From NCBI GenBank assembly GCA_947627725.1, contig CANQXE010000003.1:1-64000 (forward strand): a stretch of DNA of 64,000 nucleotides, read 5' to 3'. The notes below the pieces were generated by a model. The model had not been told where the DNA came from. It ran no database searches and worked only from the letters and a program-made list of their open reading frames with translations. Made by a program: the position numbers and the translations under genes. Positions within the stretch are counted from its first letter, which is position 1. Each line of letters opens with the position of its first letter. The DNA is from an uncultured Clostridia bacterium (GTDB lineage Bacteria; Bacillota; Clostridia; Oscillospirales; Acutalibacteraceae). Of this stretch, positions 1 to 6,970 are shown piece after piece.

Positions 1-23
1 ATTCAAGAAAGGTGGTGCAGACA

Positions 24-533
24 ATGGAACTGATGAAGGTGCTTTCTAATCCAGTAAGGATGCAGGTAATGCAATATTTGCAAGCACACGGCGAAGCAAC
101 GACAAAGCAGATTTCCGAAGCAGTCACAGATGTACCTGCCCCTACACTGTATCGGCATATCAACACCCTGCTAAAAGAAGAAGTCCTGTTTGTAAAAGAG
201 GAACGAAAAGTACGGGGGAGCTTGGAAAGGCTGCTTGCAATCAATGTAGAAAAAATAGCAAAGACGGTCAACAGCAGCATATCGGAAACTGCGTACCAGT
301 TTTTGATGGAGCTTTTTATGAAATTCCAGAGGTATGGCGGCAAAGCGGATGCTGACCCGCAAAAAGACCGTCTTAGTATGAGGACTTGCGTTTTCACACT
401 CACGGATAACAGCTTTGACAGCTTTATGCAGGAAATCGGGGCAGTCATAGAAAAATATCAGAAAGCGGAGGAAAATGGGAAGTTGCGAAGCATTTCCTTT
501 ATTTCAGCTCCTATCGAGGAAGAAGGACAATAA
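24..533 (+). CDS. Winged-helix (ArsR-like) transcriptional regulator
   Basis: A 169-residue DNA-binding regulator. Residues 1-75 look like an ArsR-type winged helix: LSNPVRMQVMQYL forms the first helix, APTLYRHINTLL is the probable recognition helix, and a charged wing follows. The remaining 90 residues are mainly helical. Only one cysteine is present, so a metal-sensing role is not supported. ATG at 24 is preferred to the GTG at 12 because a GAAAGGTGG ribosome site at 7-15 is well spaced to it. The stop lies two bases before the hydrolase start, so the two genes are almost certainly co-transcribed and the regulator probably controls this operon. The family call is firm; the ligand is unknown. 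It is cargo of the mobile element. Confidence 0.75.
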   Translation: MELMKVLSNPVRMQVMQYLQAHGEATTKQISEAVTDVPAPTLYRHINTLLKEEVLFVKEERKVRGSLERLLAINVEKIAKTVNSSISETAYQFLMELFMKFQRYGGKADADPQKDRLSMRTCVFTLTDNSFDSFMQEIGAVIEKYQKAEENGKLRSISFISAPIEEEGQ

Positions 534-535
534 GT

Positions 536-1480
536 ATGGCTATGAAAGAAAAGAAAGTAACGATAAAAGGAAGCGTATCTATTGGGGCAACAGTTTTCTA
601 TCCCGATGACGGCGGGAAATATCCTGCTATCGTCTTGATTATGGGTACGGGAAAGACTGACCGTGACGGGAATGAAAAAGGCTTCAAAACAGACCTTTAT
701 AAAAACTTTGCAGAAATGTTTGCGAAGTGTGGCTTTGTGAGTGTCCGATACGATAAGCGTGGAACTTACCAAACAGAAGGAAACTATAATACGGCGGGAC
801 TGGGTGACCTTATGGACGATGCCATTTCTGTAATTCAATACACGAAGTCGCTGCCCTATGTAGATGAAACAAGAGTAATTGTCTGCGGTCACAGCGAGGG
901 AGCTATGATAGCCACCCTACTTTCATCGAAAGAGGATACGGCAGGGCTTTTGCTTTTTGGCGGTGCGGCGACCTGCATGAAAGACGCCCTGCTCTACCAG
1001 AACTATCTTGCGGCAGAGGAATTTGCAAAGAAAAAGGGGCTGCTTGGTATGCTCCTTAGAAGCCAGACATCGCAGGAAAAGACGGATGCCAAAGTTGACG
1101 CTATGTTCCAGAAATGTATTTCTGCAAAAAAGGACAGGGTATTTTTCGGCGGTGCAATGCTCAATGCCAAATGGGTAAAAGAACACGCTTCTTACCGTTC
1201 AGAAGATTATGTTGCACTTTTGGAGCAATACGGCAAGCCGATTTTAGCAGTTACGGGAACAGCAGACATCTCAACTGATTATAGGCGGCTTTCTGCCCTG
1301 CATGGCATACCGTTTGCGGAAAGTTATACACCTTATAATGTAAACCATATCCTGCGTGAAATAGATGACGACAACAGCGTGATGACTGTAAAAAAACAGT
1401 ATGGGCGACTGGCGGCACAGCCTGTTCATTCTGATACAGAACAGCATATAAAGAAATGGCTTAGCCAGTTTCAGATATAG
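536..1480 (+). CDS. Alpha/beta hydrolase (dienelactone hydrolase/S9-like)
   Basis: A 314-residue serine hydrolase of the alpha/beta fold, probably cytoplasmic because no signal peptide is seen. The nucleophile elbow is CGHSEGA near residue 123, an early strand holds VLIMGTGKTDRDG as a likely oxyanion segment, VRYDKRG precedes the elbow, and the late AVTGTADIST and NVNHILRE segments supply the likely Asp and His of the triad. The substrate cannot be read from the sequence; esterase or acyl-transfer activity on a small molecule is the family expectation. It follows the winged-helix regulator after two bases and is followed after 22 bases by a zinc-ribbon membrane protein, so the three read as one operon. 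An ATG also occurs two codons later, so the exact start is uncertain. Confidence 0.75.
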   Translation: MAMKEKKVTIKGSVSIGATVFYPDDGGKYPAIVLIMGTGKTDRDGNEKGFKTDLYKNFAEMFAKCGFVSVRYDKRGTYQTEGNYNTAGLGDLMDDAISVIQYTKSLPYVDETRVIVCGHSEGAMIATLLSSKEDTAGLLLFGGAATCMKDALLYQNYLAAEEFAKKKGLLGMLLRSQTSQEKTDAKVDAMFQKCISAKKDRVFFGGAMLNAKWVKEHASYRSEDYVALLEQYGKPILAVTGTADISTDYRRLSALHGIPFAESYTPYNVNHILREIDDDNSVMTVKKQYGRLAAQPVHSDTEQHIKKWLSQFQI

Positions 1481-1502
1481 GATAACTGAAAGGATTAAGA
1501 AA

Positions 1503-1868
1503 ATGAATGTTTCAAATCAAAGACAAAAAAATCATCATAAGAGAATTTTGGCAGCGGTAATTGCCGTTCTGGGAGTATGCGTGTTGACAGCCTGTATTTT
1601 GGCAGCAGAAAATATCTCCAATATGACACTGGCGGTGAAAGTCATAACCATAATAGGCGGCTGCGTAGCCTTTGGGGCAGCTTTTATCATTGCCGTTATA
1701 CTGGATAGAGCCGCAGGACATTATGAGTGCAGAGAATGCCATCATCATTTTCAACCGACCATAACAGCCTATCTTTTGGGTATGCGTTCGCCAACTAAAA
1801 GATACCTGCGATGCCCTAAATGCAGAAAGTATAGTTATTGCAGAGTAGAACTTGATGAAATGATTTAA
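1503..1868 (+). CDS. Small membrane protein with C-terminal zinc ribbon
   Basis: A 121-residue protein I do not recognise by name. A basic N-terminus is followed by two predicted transmembrane helices (about residues 15-36 and 43-67). The C-terminal soluble part has two CxxC pairs, ECREC and RCPKC, arranged like a zinc ribbon, with a further YCR cysteine. It is the last gene of the regulator-hydrolase operon. The chemistry suggests a membrane-anchored metal-binding adaptor, but this is inference. Confidence 0.65.
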   Translation: MNVSNQRQKNHHKRILAAVIAVLGVCVLTACILAAENISNMTLAVKVITIIGGCVAFGAAFIIAVILDRAAGHYECRECHHHFQPTITAYLLGMRSPTKRYLRCPKCRKYSYCRVELDEMI

Positions 1869-2021
1869 GCGTTTCATATTTTATGGAAATATAGCAAAAA
1901 CACTTGAAATACGGAAATGCCACGCAAAGTAGCGGAAAAAACTGAAATGTAACCCCTGCTTGCTTGTAATGCAAAGCACGGTTTTCTATACTTGGCGTAT
2001 CAACACAAGGAGGTCACGAGA

Positions 2022-2897
2022 ATGACATTTGCAGAAAAACTAAAATCTATCCGCAAGCAGGCAGGACTTTCGCAGGAACAGCTTGCGGAGAAGTTAGGCG
2101 TGTCAAGGCAGGCGGTTACAAAATGGGAAACGGACGCGGGTATTCCTGACATTGAAAATATTATGGCAATCTCCGCCCTATTTGACATTTCCATTGACGA
2201 GCTGCTCTCTAATGAAAGAGGGGCGAAAAAACCGACGGATTATCTTTATGAGAGTATCACGGAATACGATATTGACGAGCCGAAACGCTATGATATGAAA
2301 TTCGGTGGAGCAAAGCAATTCGTATTGTCTGGTTATGAAGGGGAGAAAATCCGTGTCCGTCTGGCGTCCAATACCCTCTCCACGCTCCAGAATGACTTTA
2401 AGGTCAAGATTGACGACATCCGAAAAAGGATTGATGTGGATGTAAACCGTAGAAACGGCGTATCTGAAGCGGCAGCAAAGGAAGCGGTCAGTATATTCGT
2501 CCAAATCCCATCGCCGTATATTGGGAAAATCGAATGTGCGGTCAATGCGGAAACCGTAGAAATCCGCTCTCTGGAATGCGACAGCATAGAGCTTGATGTA
2601 AAGACACCGAATATCATTCTAAACGATGTCGGCGGCACAGTAGAAATTAACTGCAATCTGGATATGAGTGTGGTTTGCAATTCCTTAAAGGGATACCTTG
2701 CAATCAATCAGGTGTCGGCAACTTCCAAAATCCATATTCCAGAGGGTGAAGTATTTACTGCTGTTACGAAAGGTATTGGAACGAGCATTTCCTATGAAAA
2801 GGACGGCAGGCAGACGGAACGGTTTGACACGCCCGATGCGGAAAATGTCATAGAACTGAACGGCATTAAAAGTGAGCTTGTTATTTGCAACGATTAA
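2022..2897 (+). CDS. XRE-family regulator with a C-terminal beta-rich domain
   Basis: A 291-residue protein with a Cro/C1-type helix-turn-helix in residues 1-60 (GLSQEQLAEKLGVSRQAVTKW is the HTH core) followed by the common IPDIENIMAISALFDISIDELL tail. Residues 90-290 are predicted mostly beta with repeated hydrophobic alternation (for example VEIRSLECDSIELDV), resembling the DUF4097-type solenoid seen behind such HTH domains. The ATG at 2022 is chosen over an upstream start at 1992 because AAGGAGG lies just before it. The next gene, a membrane protein, begins 19 bases after the stop. HTH plus membrane-protein pairs of this kind are often stress-responsive autoregulated cassettes; that role here is inferred. 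Confidence 0.75.
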   Translation: MTFAEKLKSIRKQAGLSQEQLAEKLGVSRQAVTKWETDAGIPDIENIMAISALFDISIDELLSNERGAKKPTDYLYESITEYDIDEPKRYDMKFGGAKQFVLSGYEGEKIRVRLASNTLSTLQNDFKVKIDDIRKRIDVDVNRRNGVSEAAAKEAVSIFVQIPSPYIGKIECAVNAETVEIRSLECDSIELDVKTPNIILNDVGGTVEINCNLDMSVVCNSLKGYLAINQVSATSKIHIPEGEVFTAVTKGIGTSISYEKDGRQTERFDTPDAENVIELNGIKSELVICND

Positions 2898-2916
2898 AAA
2901 CGAAGGAGTGTAAAAA

Positions 2917-3438
2917 ATGAATAATCTTGAAAAAATCCAAAAGACAATGAAAGTCTTTCAAACACTAACGAAGATTGTAATGGTATTTAGCTTTGTGGCG
3001 ATTGCCTTTACATTAGTAACTGGCAGCGTAAGTTTGATGGCAGATAAACTTCCATTTGGTGAGCTTCTGCAAAGGTTGCTCATAGAAGCTGACAGAACGA
3101 TTGACAATCGTGAAATAGGAATAGCCCTGCTCTGTGAAAGTGTGGTTTTGATTTTCGGAGCGATTGAAGCTATTTGTGTTTGCAGATATTTTAAGTTGGA
3201 ACTGAGTGAGGGAACACCTTTTACCGAAACAGGAGCAAAAATCATAACGAAACTCGGAATACTCTTTATTGTTGTAGATATTTTATCAGCAGCATTTTCT
3301 TCTGCGATGGAAAAGTTTGCGTTTGTTTCAGAACGGATGGATAACGGCGGTGGCATTGGTATCGGCATTTGCTTGATTTTACTTGCAATGGTTGTTCGTT
3401 ACGGTGCGGAATTGGAGCAACGAGGCAGAGCGAAGTAA
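2917..3438 (+). CDS. Membrane protein, probably DUF2975 family
   Basis: A 173-residue integral membrane protein with four predicted helices (about residues 18-40, 68-90, 107-127 and 144-163). The segment CRYFKLELSEGTPFTETGA between helices 2 and 3 resembles the conserved loop of DUF2975 proteins, which often sit beside XRE regulators. It starts 19 bases after the XRE gene with an AAGGAGTG ribosome site, so the pair is one transcription unit. The function is unknown; the family assignment is from memory of the loop motif and is moderately sure. Confidence 0.6.
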   Translation: MNNLEKIQKTMKVFQTLTKIVMVFSFVAIAFTLVTGSVSLMADKLPFGELLQRLLIEADRTIDNREIGIALLCESVVLIFGAIEAICVCRYFKLELSEGTPFTETGAKIITKLGILFIVVDILSAAFSSAMEKFAFVSERMDNGGGIGIGICLILLAMVVRYGAELEQRGRAK

Positions 3439-3453
3439 CGCAGGAGGGTTTCT

Positions 3454-3639
3454 ATGGAAAACAGCCAATGGGTACACTGCCCTGTCTGCGGAAATAAGAC
3501 GAGATTGCAGCTACGGGCGGATACGGAATTGAAAAACTTTCCCCTCTACTGCCCGAAGTGCAGACAGGAAAGTTTGATTGACGCAAAGGATTTACAGGTA
3601 ACAGTGATTAAAGGGATTGAAGCGAAAACGCCGAGATGA
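3454..3639 (+). CDS. Cysteine-rich KTR-type zinc-ribbon protein
   Basis: A 61-residue protein with two CxxC pairs, CPVCGNKTRLQLR at the start and YCPKCRQ in the middle, making a small zinc ribbon. The first pair followed by KTR is the hallmark of the cysteine-rich KTR family, a short protein very common on conjugative and mobilizable elements of Clostridia. Its molecular role is not known. It begins 15 bases after the DUF2975-like gene with a CAGGAGGG ribosome site and is probably in the same operon. Confidence 0.8.
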   Translation: MENSQWVHCPVCGNKTRLQLRADTELKNFPLYCPKCRQESLIDAKDLQVTVIKGIEAKTPR

Positions 3640-3680
3640 TTAACTCAGCGACAAATCGGTGTTTACGGAGGCGGTAGCAT

Positions 3681-3926
3681 ATGAATAAAGAAATCCTGTT
3701 ATCTAATATAGGCAAGGTTCACACTACGGAAATGGGAATTGATAGGATAAAGAAAAATCTGAAATTAGATACCGATGATGTGGTTGAATGGTGCAAGAAA
3801 AAGCTATTAGACGAGGGGTGCAATATTTATAAGCAGGGAAAAAATTGGTATTGCGAAATTGACAATGTTAAAATAACGATAAACTCGTACAGTTACACAA
3901 TTATTACAGCACATACGATTAAATAA
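3681..3926 (+). CDS. DUF3781 family small protein
   Basis: An 81-residue soluble protein matching the pattern of DUF3781: KVHTTEMGIDRIKKNL near the N-terminus, DVVEWCKKKL in the middle and a closing INSYSYTIITAH. The family is frequent in mobile elements and has no known function. A GGAGGCGG ribosome site precedes the ATG. A GC-rich hairpin without a T-run immediately follows the stop. Confidence 0.75.
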   Translation: MNKEILLSNIGKVHTTEMGIDRIKKNLKLDTDDVVEWCKKKLLDEGCNIYKQGKNWYCEIDNVKITINSYSYTIITAHTIK

Positions 3927-3946
3927 CTTCCCGTTTGTCGGGAAGT
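3926..3946 (+). terminator. Hairpin after the DUF3781 gene
   Basis: ACTTCCCG and CGGGAAGT form a perfect 8-bp stem with a TTTGT loop directly after the stop codon. No T-run follows, so it may be a processing or mRNA-stability hairpin rather than a true terminator. Confidence 0.4.
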
Positions 3947-3985
3947 CAGGTATAAATAAAACTCAGAATTTGGAGGAAGAAAAGA

Positions 3986-4567
3986 ATGGTATTTAAGTTG
4001 ATTTCCATAGCCAGCTTCATTGCTTTTTATGGCTGCTATTTTGTGAAATTGTTTCATCAAAAAAAGCAGGGAATACAGACAGACCAAATCGGAAAGAACA
4101 AAGTTGGTTTTGTGAAATTCGTGGAAGTTACCATGAAGATTGCGGCGATTCTTGTTTTTATAGCGGGACTTGCCAGTATTTTTCTTGAAACGAGTCATAG
4201 TCCTGCTGCAGTTCGGATTTTGGGAGCGATACTGAGTGTTACAGGAACGGTTATATTTATCGTTGCGGTATGGACGATGCGGGATAGTTGGCGGGTAGGA
4301 GTTTCCAAAACCGATAAAACGGAGCTTGTGACAAACGGCATTTATCAAATCAGCCACCATCCCGCCTTTCTGGGATTTGACCTTTTATATATTGGCACAC
4401 TATTGATGTTTTTTAACTGGATTTTGTGCTTCCTAACGGTATTTGCGGTCATCATGTACCATTTGCAGATTGTCAATGTCGAAGAAGATTTTTTCCTTGC
4501 CACATTTGGAAATGAGTATCTGCAATATAAGAAGAAAGTTTGTCGCTATATTGGCAGAAAGCGATAA
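3986..4567 (+). CDS. Isoprenylcysteine carboxyl methyltransferase-like membrane protein
   Basis: A 193-residue integral membrane protein of the ICMT/PEMT group, which in bacteria methylates small or lipid substrates using S-adenosylmethionine. Five hydrophobic helices are visible (first at residues 2-20). The family signature is present: NGIYQISHHPAFLGF, matching the usual RHPxYxG cofactor segment, and the C-terminal VEEDFFLATFGNEYLQY, matching the usual EExxLxxxFGxxYxxY. The first His of the usual RHP is an HHP here. An AATTTGGAGGAAG ribosome site precedes the ATG. It is the last cargo gene before the leader and mobilization region. The real substrate is unknown. Confidence 0.75.
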   Translation: MVFKLISIASFIAFYGCYFVKLFHQKKQGIQTDQIGKNKVGFVKFVEVTMKIAAILVFIAGLASIFLETSHSPAAVRILGAILSVTGTVIFIVAVWTMRDSWRVGVSKTDKTELVTNGIYQISHHPAFLGFDLLYIGTLLMFFNWILCFLTVFAVIMYHLQIVNVEEDFFLATFGNEYLQYKKKVCRYIGRKR

Positions 4568-4621
4568 CTTCCAATTTATCGGGCAGACATACATAAACAA
4601 AGATCCAGACGCATTGACGCA

Positions 4622-4673
4622 GAGCCGGTGAACGACTGAATATCATTTCAGTTTGCTGGCTCTTTCTTATGCC
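4622..4673 (+). terminator. Probable terminator after the ICMT-like gene
   Basis: GAGCC at 4622 pairs with GGCTC near 4662, and ACTGAA pairs with TTCAGT inside it, giving an imperfect stem-loop followed by a short T-rich TTTCTT tail. It lies about 55 bases after the ICMT-like stop and ends the cargo operon. Confidence 0.5.
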
Positions 4674-4732
4674 CAAATCTATTAGTATTCCCCACCAGCC
4701 GAAAAAGTATTCAAAAAATCTTTCCAAAAGTA

Positions 4733-4762
4733 TTGACAGACATCTGCCCTGTCGAGTATAAT
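4733..4762 (+). promoter_or_regulatory. Strong sigma-A-type promoter of the leader RNA
   Basis: A perfect TTGACA (4733-4738) and a perfect TATAAT (4757-4762) are separated by 18 bases. Transcription should start near 4769 and enter the structured leader upstream of the mob operon. Confidence 0.75.
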
Positions 4763-4768
4763 AAAATA

Positions 4769-5030
4769 TTCTCTTAGGAGAGCCACAATCAATTACATAT
4801 CTTCACGGAATTTTGGAGTACGGTTTTACGCCGTACACGCCTGCGGTATGCGGAAAGGAAATGCCGCCGCTTCCACATCTGCCCTGAACTGTCGGCGGAC
4901 GGAAAGCGTAAAGGACAGTTTCGACTTTGGATTTCAAAGCCGGTTACATGAATGTGAAACCAACGACACAAAGGGATAAGTCTGTCCTTTTACGGTTAAG
5001 TCGGTACACATTTGTGTGCCGGCTTTTTTT
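4769..5030 (+). ncRNA. Attenuator-like leader RNA upstream of the mob operon
   Basis: About 260 bases lie between a consensus promoter and an intrinsic terminator, with no long reading frame. Three segments compete for pairing: AACTGTC (4887-4893) can pair with GACAGTT (4914-4920), but the same region, CGTAAAGGACAG (4907-4918), can instead pair almost completely with CTGTCCTTTTACG (4982-4994), which abuts the terminator stem. A hairpin GTACGG...CCGTAC lies near 4818-4836. Such alternative structures are typical of attenuators. The mob genes lie 285 bases beyond the terminator, so the RNA may gate their expression. The regulatory role is inference. Confidence 0.5.
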
Positions 5031-5061
5031 GCTGCCCGAAACGCCGGTTACAACTGAATGA
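4948..5061 (+). CDS. Possible 37-residue leader peptide overlapping the terminator
   Basis: A short frame starting MNVKPTTQRDKSVLLRL and ending ETPVTTE spans the intrinsic terminator at 5000-5030. Ribosomes translating it would physically open the terminator hairpin, as in translation-coupled attenuation. No strong ribosome site is seen (only a weak AAGCCGG upstream), so its expression is uncertain. Confidence 0.35.
   Translation: MNVKPTTQRDKSVLLRLSRYTFVCRLFLLPETPVTTE
5000..5030 (+). terminator. Strong intrinsic terminator of the leader RNA
   Basis: GTCGGTACACA and TGTGTGCCGGC form an 11-bp stem (two G-U pairs) with a TTT loop, followed directly by seven T residues. This should stop most transcripts from the promoter at 4733 before they reach mobC. 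Confidence 0.8.
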
Positions 5062-5177
5062 CCGGCTGAATGGGATATGATTTTGCCAAGACCTCTTTTT
5101 CGGAGAGCGAGCGAAACAACGCCGCCTGACGGGGGCAGGAACTGCATTCAGGCAGACCGGCAAAAAAGACAGAAACA

Positions 5178-5283
5178 ACGGTATCGGCAAAGTCGCATAC
5201 CGTAACGAGCAGGGAAACTGTATTGACAGTTTCCACTCAATCGGCAGACCTTGCCGATTCCTCTTTAGGGGCTGCCGCCCCTA
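5178..5283 (+). other. Inverted-repeat cluster, candidate transfer origin (oriT)
   Basis: Four inverted repeats lie in 106 bases just before mobC: ACGGTAT/ATACCGT (5178-5203, loop 12), a perfect GGAAACTGT/ACAGTTTCC (5213-5234, loop 4), ATCGGCA/TGCCGAT (5240-5258, loop 5) and TAGGGGC/GCCCCTA (5266-5283, loop 4). Relaxases of this type act on a nick site beside inverted repeats, and oriT commonly lies directly upstream of mobC. None of the hairpins has a T-run. The nick position cannot be read. Confidence 0.45.
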
Positions 5284-5314
5284 ACACCCCAAATCCAAAG
5301 AAAGGACTGATATT

Positions 5315-5617
5315 ATGAACGATGTGAAGAACAAAAATCTCTTTATCAGAGTGAGCGAAAAAGAGAAGCATCTCATTGAACGCAATGCGGAAAAATGCGG
5401 CTTGTCCGTATCGGAATATCTCCGCCAGCGTGCTTTGGGATATATGCCGAGAGCCGTCCTGCCCGAAGTATTTTTCTCTTTCAGCGACAAGTTAGATGAA
5501 CTCTGCGTTGTATGCGAGGGCAAAATCACGCAGGATACAGAAGAAAAAATCATTGCCCTCATTGACAGTATCACCGAAGAACTCATACTGCCGCAGCGTG
5601 AAAGGCAGGCGGTGTAA
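5315..5617 (+). CDS. MobC-like relaxosome accessory protein
   Basis: A 100-residue DNA-binding protein of the mobilization MobC group. The N-terminal half has a ribbon-helix-helix pattern (LFIRVSEKEKHLIERNAEKC then GLSVSEYLRQRALG). These proteins bind oriT, help melt it and recruit the relaxase. The relaxase starts one base after its stop, so the two are translationally coupled. An AAAGAAAGGAC ribosome site precedes the ATG. The candidate oriT lies immediately upstream, as expected. Confidence 0.8.
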   Translation: MNDVKNKNLFIRVSEKEKHLIERNAEKCGLSVSEYLRQRALGYMPRAVLPEVFFSFSDKLDELCVVCEGKITQDTEEKIIALIDSITEELILPQRERQAV

Positions 5618-6970
5618 ATGGCGACTACCGGCTTCTGGCCTGTCAAAAGCAGGCTCAAGGAAGTAATTGACTATGCGGAAAATCCCGATAAGACCATCGA
5701 CAGAAAGTATGTGGACAGCGACCTGTACGCCGCTTTACAGTATGTTTCCAACGACCAAAAGACCGATAAGAAAATGTATGTGTCGGGTATCAACTGCAAC
5801 GCCAAGAGAGCCTATGAGCGTATGATGGCAACGAAAAAACGCTTTGGGAAAACGGGCGGCAATGTGGCGTACCACGGCTATCAAAGCTTCCAGACAGGCG
5901 AGGTAACTCCCGAAGAAGCGCACAAAATCGGACTGGAAACCGCAGGGCGTATGTGGGGCGGCAATTATGAAATCGTCGTGACCACCCACCTCAATACCGA
6001 TAACCTGCACAATCATTTTGTGGTAAACTCCGTATCCTTCAAGACCGGCAGGAAGTTTGAAAACCATATCTCCGACCATTACAGGCTTCGGGAAATCTCC
6101 GACGCCGTCTGTCTGGAATACGGAAAAAGCGTGCTGAAGGAAGCGTCCTTTTACGGCGGAGATAAGAAAGAATACTGGCTGAAGCAGAAAGGCAACCTGA
6201 CGCACAGGGAGCTTTTGCGGGCGGATATTGACGCCGCCCTCGCCCAGTCCACCAATTTCAAAGCCTTTGAAATCCGGCTGAAGGATATGGGTTATGAAAT
6301 CCGCCGTGACGAACGCTTCGCCCACTACTCCCTCAAAGCCCCTGACTGGAAACGAGCCGTCCGCTTGGACAGCTTAGGCAAAGCCTATACGCCGCAGGCG
6401 ATACGGGAACGGCTGCTCGACAACCAGCGGTATGTGGGATATATGCCTTTCCACAAACCCAAATATACGCCGCTTCTCGTATTGGAGATGGAATATCGGA
6501 AAGCACAAAAAATGGACGGGATACAGCTATTGTTTGCCCTTGTGATTGAGCTTTGCAGGCTGATTACGGGAAACAATCCTGCTCCCGATACGCCCCGCCC
6601 GCTGTCTCCCGCCATGCGGCAGGAGGTTGTAAAACTTGATAAAACGCTTACAGAATACAAGTTCCTATGTGAGAAACAGATTGATTCTCCGCAGGAGCTT
6701 GTTTCCTTTATCAGCGAAAAACGGGAACAGATTGCTGAATTAGAGCGTGAACGCCAATCCATATACAACAAAAACCGGCATAGGAAAAGCGGAGCATTAA
6801 ACGCTCAGGCAAGGGAAATCTCCGCAAAAATCAAACCTTTGCGGGAGGAACTGTCCATAGCAAAATCGGTTTTGGAAAAGCTGCCGAAGCTGCAAGAAGT
6901 AATCGAAGCGGAACGGCAGGCGGAAGCCGCCGTCTTGAACAAAACAAGAGAAAGAAGGTATGCAAGATGA
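5618..6970 (+). CDS. Relaxase / mobilization nuclease (MobA/VirD2-type)
   Basis: A 450-residue relaxase that should nick oriT and pilot the strand to a recipient. The start MATTGFWPVKSRLKEVIDYA is typical of relaxases on clostridial mobilizable elements. Motif III, the metal-binding histidine cluster, is visible as THLNTDNLHNHFVVNSV near residues 125-141, and VAYHGYQSF precedes it. The C-terminal third is charged and coiled-coil-like (AELERERQSIYNKNRHRK). It follows mobC directly and overlaps the ParB-like gene by four bases. The length is normal and the frame is intact. Because no type IV secretion genes are in view, the element may rely on a helper, or its own transfer genes may lie to the left. 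Confidence 0.88.
   Translation: MATTGFWPVKSRLKEVIDYAENPDKTIDRKYVDSDLYAALQYVSNDQKTDKKMYVSGINCNAKRAYERMMATKKRFGKTGGNVAYHGYQSFQTGEVTPEEAHKIGLETAGRMWGGNYEIVVTTHLNTDNLHNHFVVNSVSFKTGRKFENHISDHYRLREISDAVCLEYGKSVLKEASFYGGDKKEYWLKQKGNLTHRELLRADIDAALAQSTNFKAFEIRLKDMGYEIRRDERFAHYSLKAPDWKRAVRLDSLGKAYTPQAIRERLLDNQRYVGYMPFHKPKYTPLLVLEMEYRKAQKMDGIQLLFALVIELCRLITGNNPAPDTPRPLSPAMRQEVVKLDKTLTEYKFLCEKQIDSPQELVSFISEKREQIAELERERQSIYNKNRHRKSGALNAQAREISAKIKPLREELSIAKSVLEKLPKLQEVIEAERQAEAAVLNKTRERRYAR

Noticed and set aside
1-533. Possible metal-responsive ArsR repressor
   Set aside because: Only one cysteine and no histidine cluster, so metal sensing is unsupported; reported as a generic regulator.
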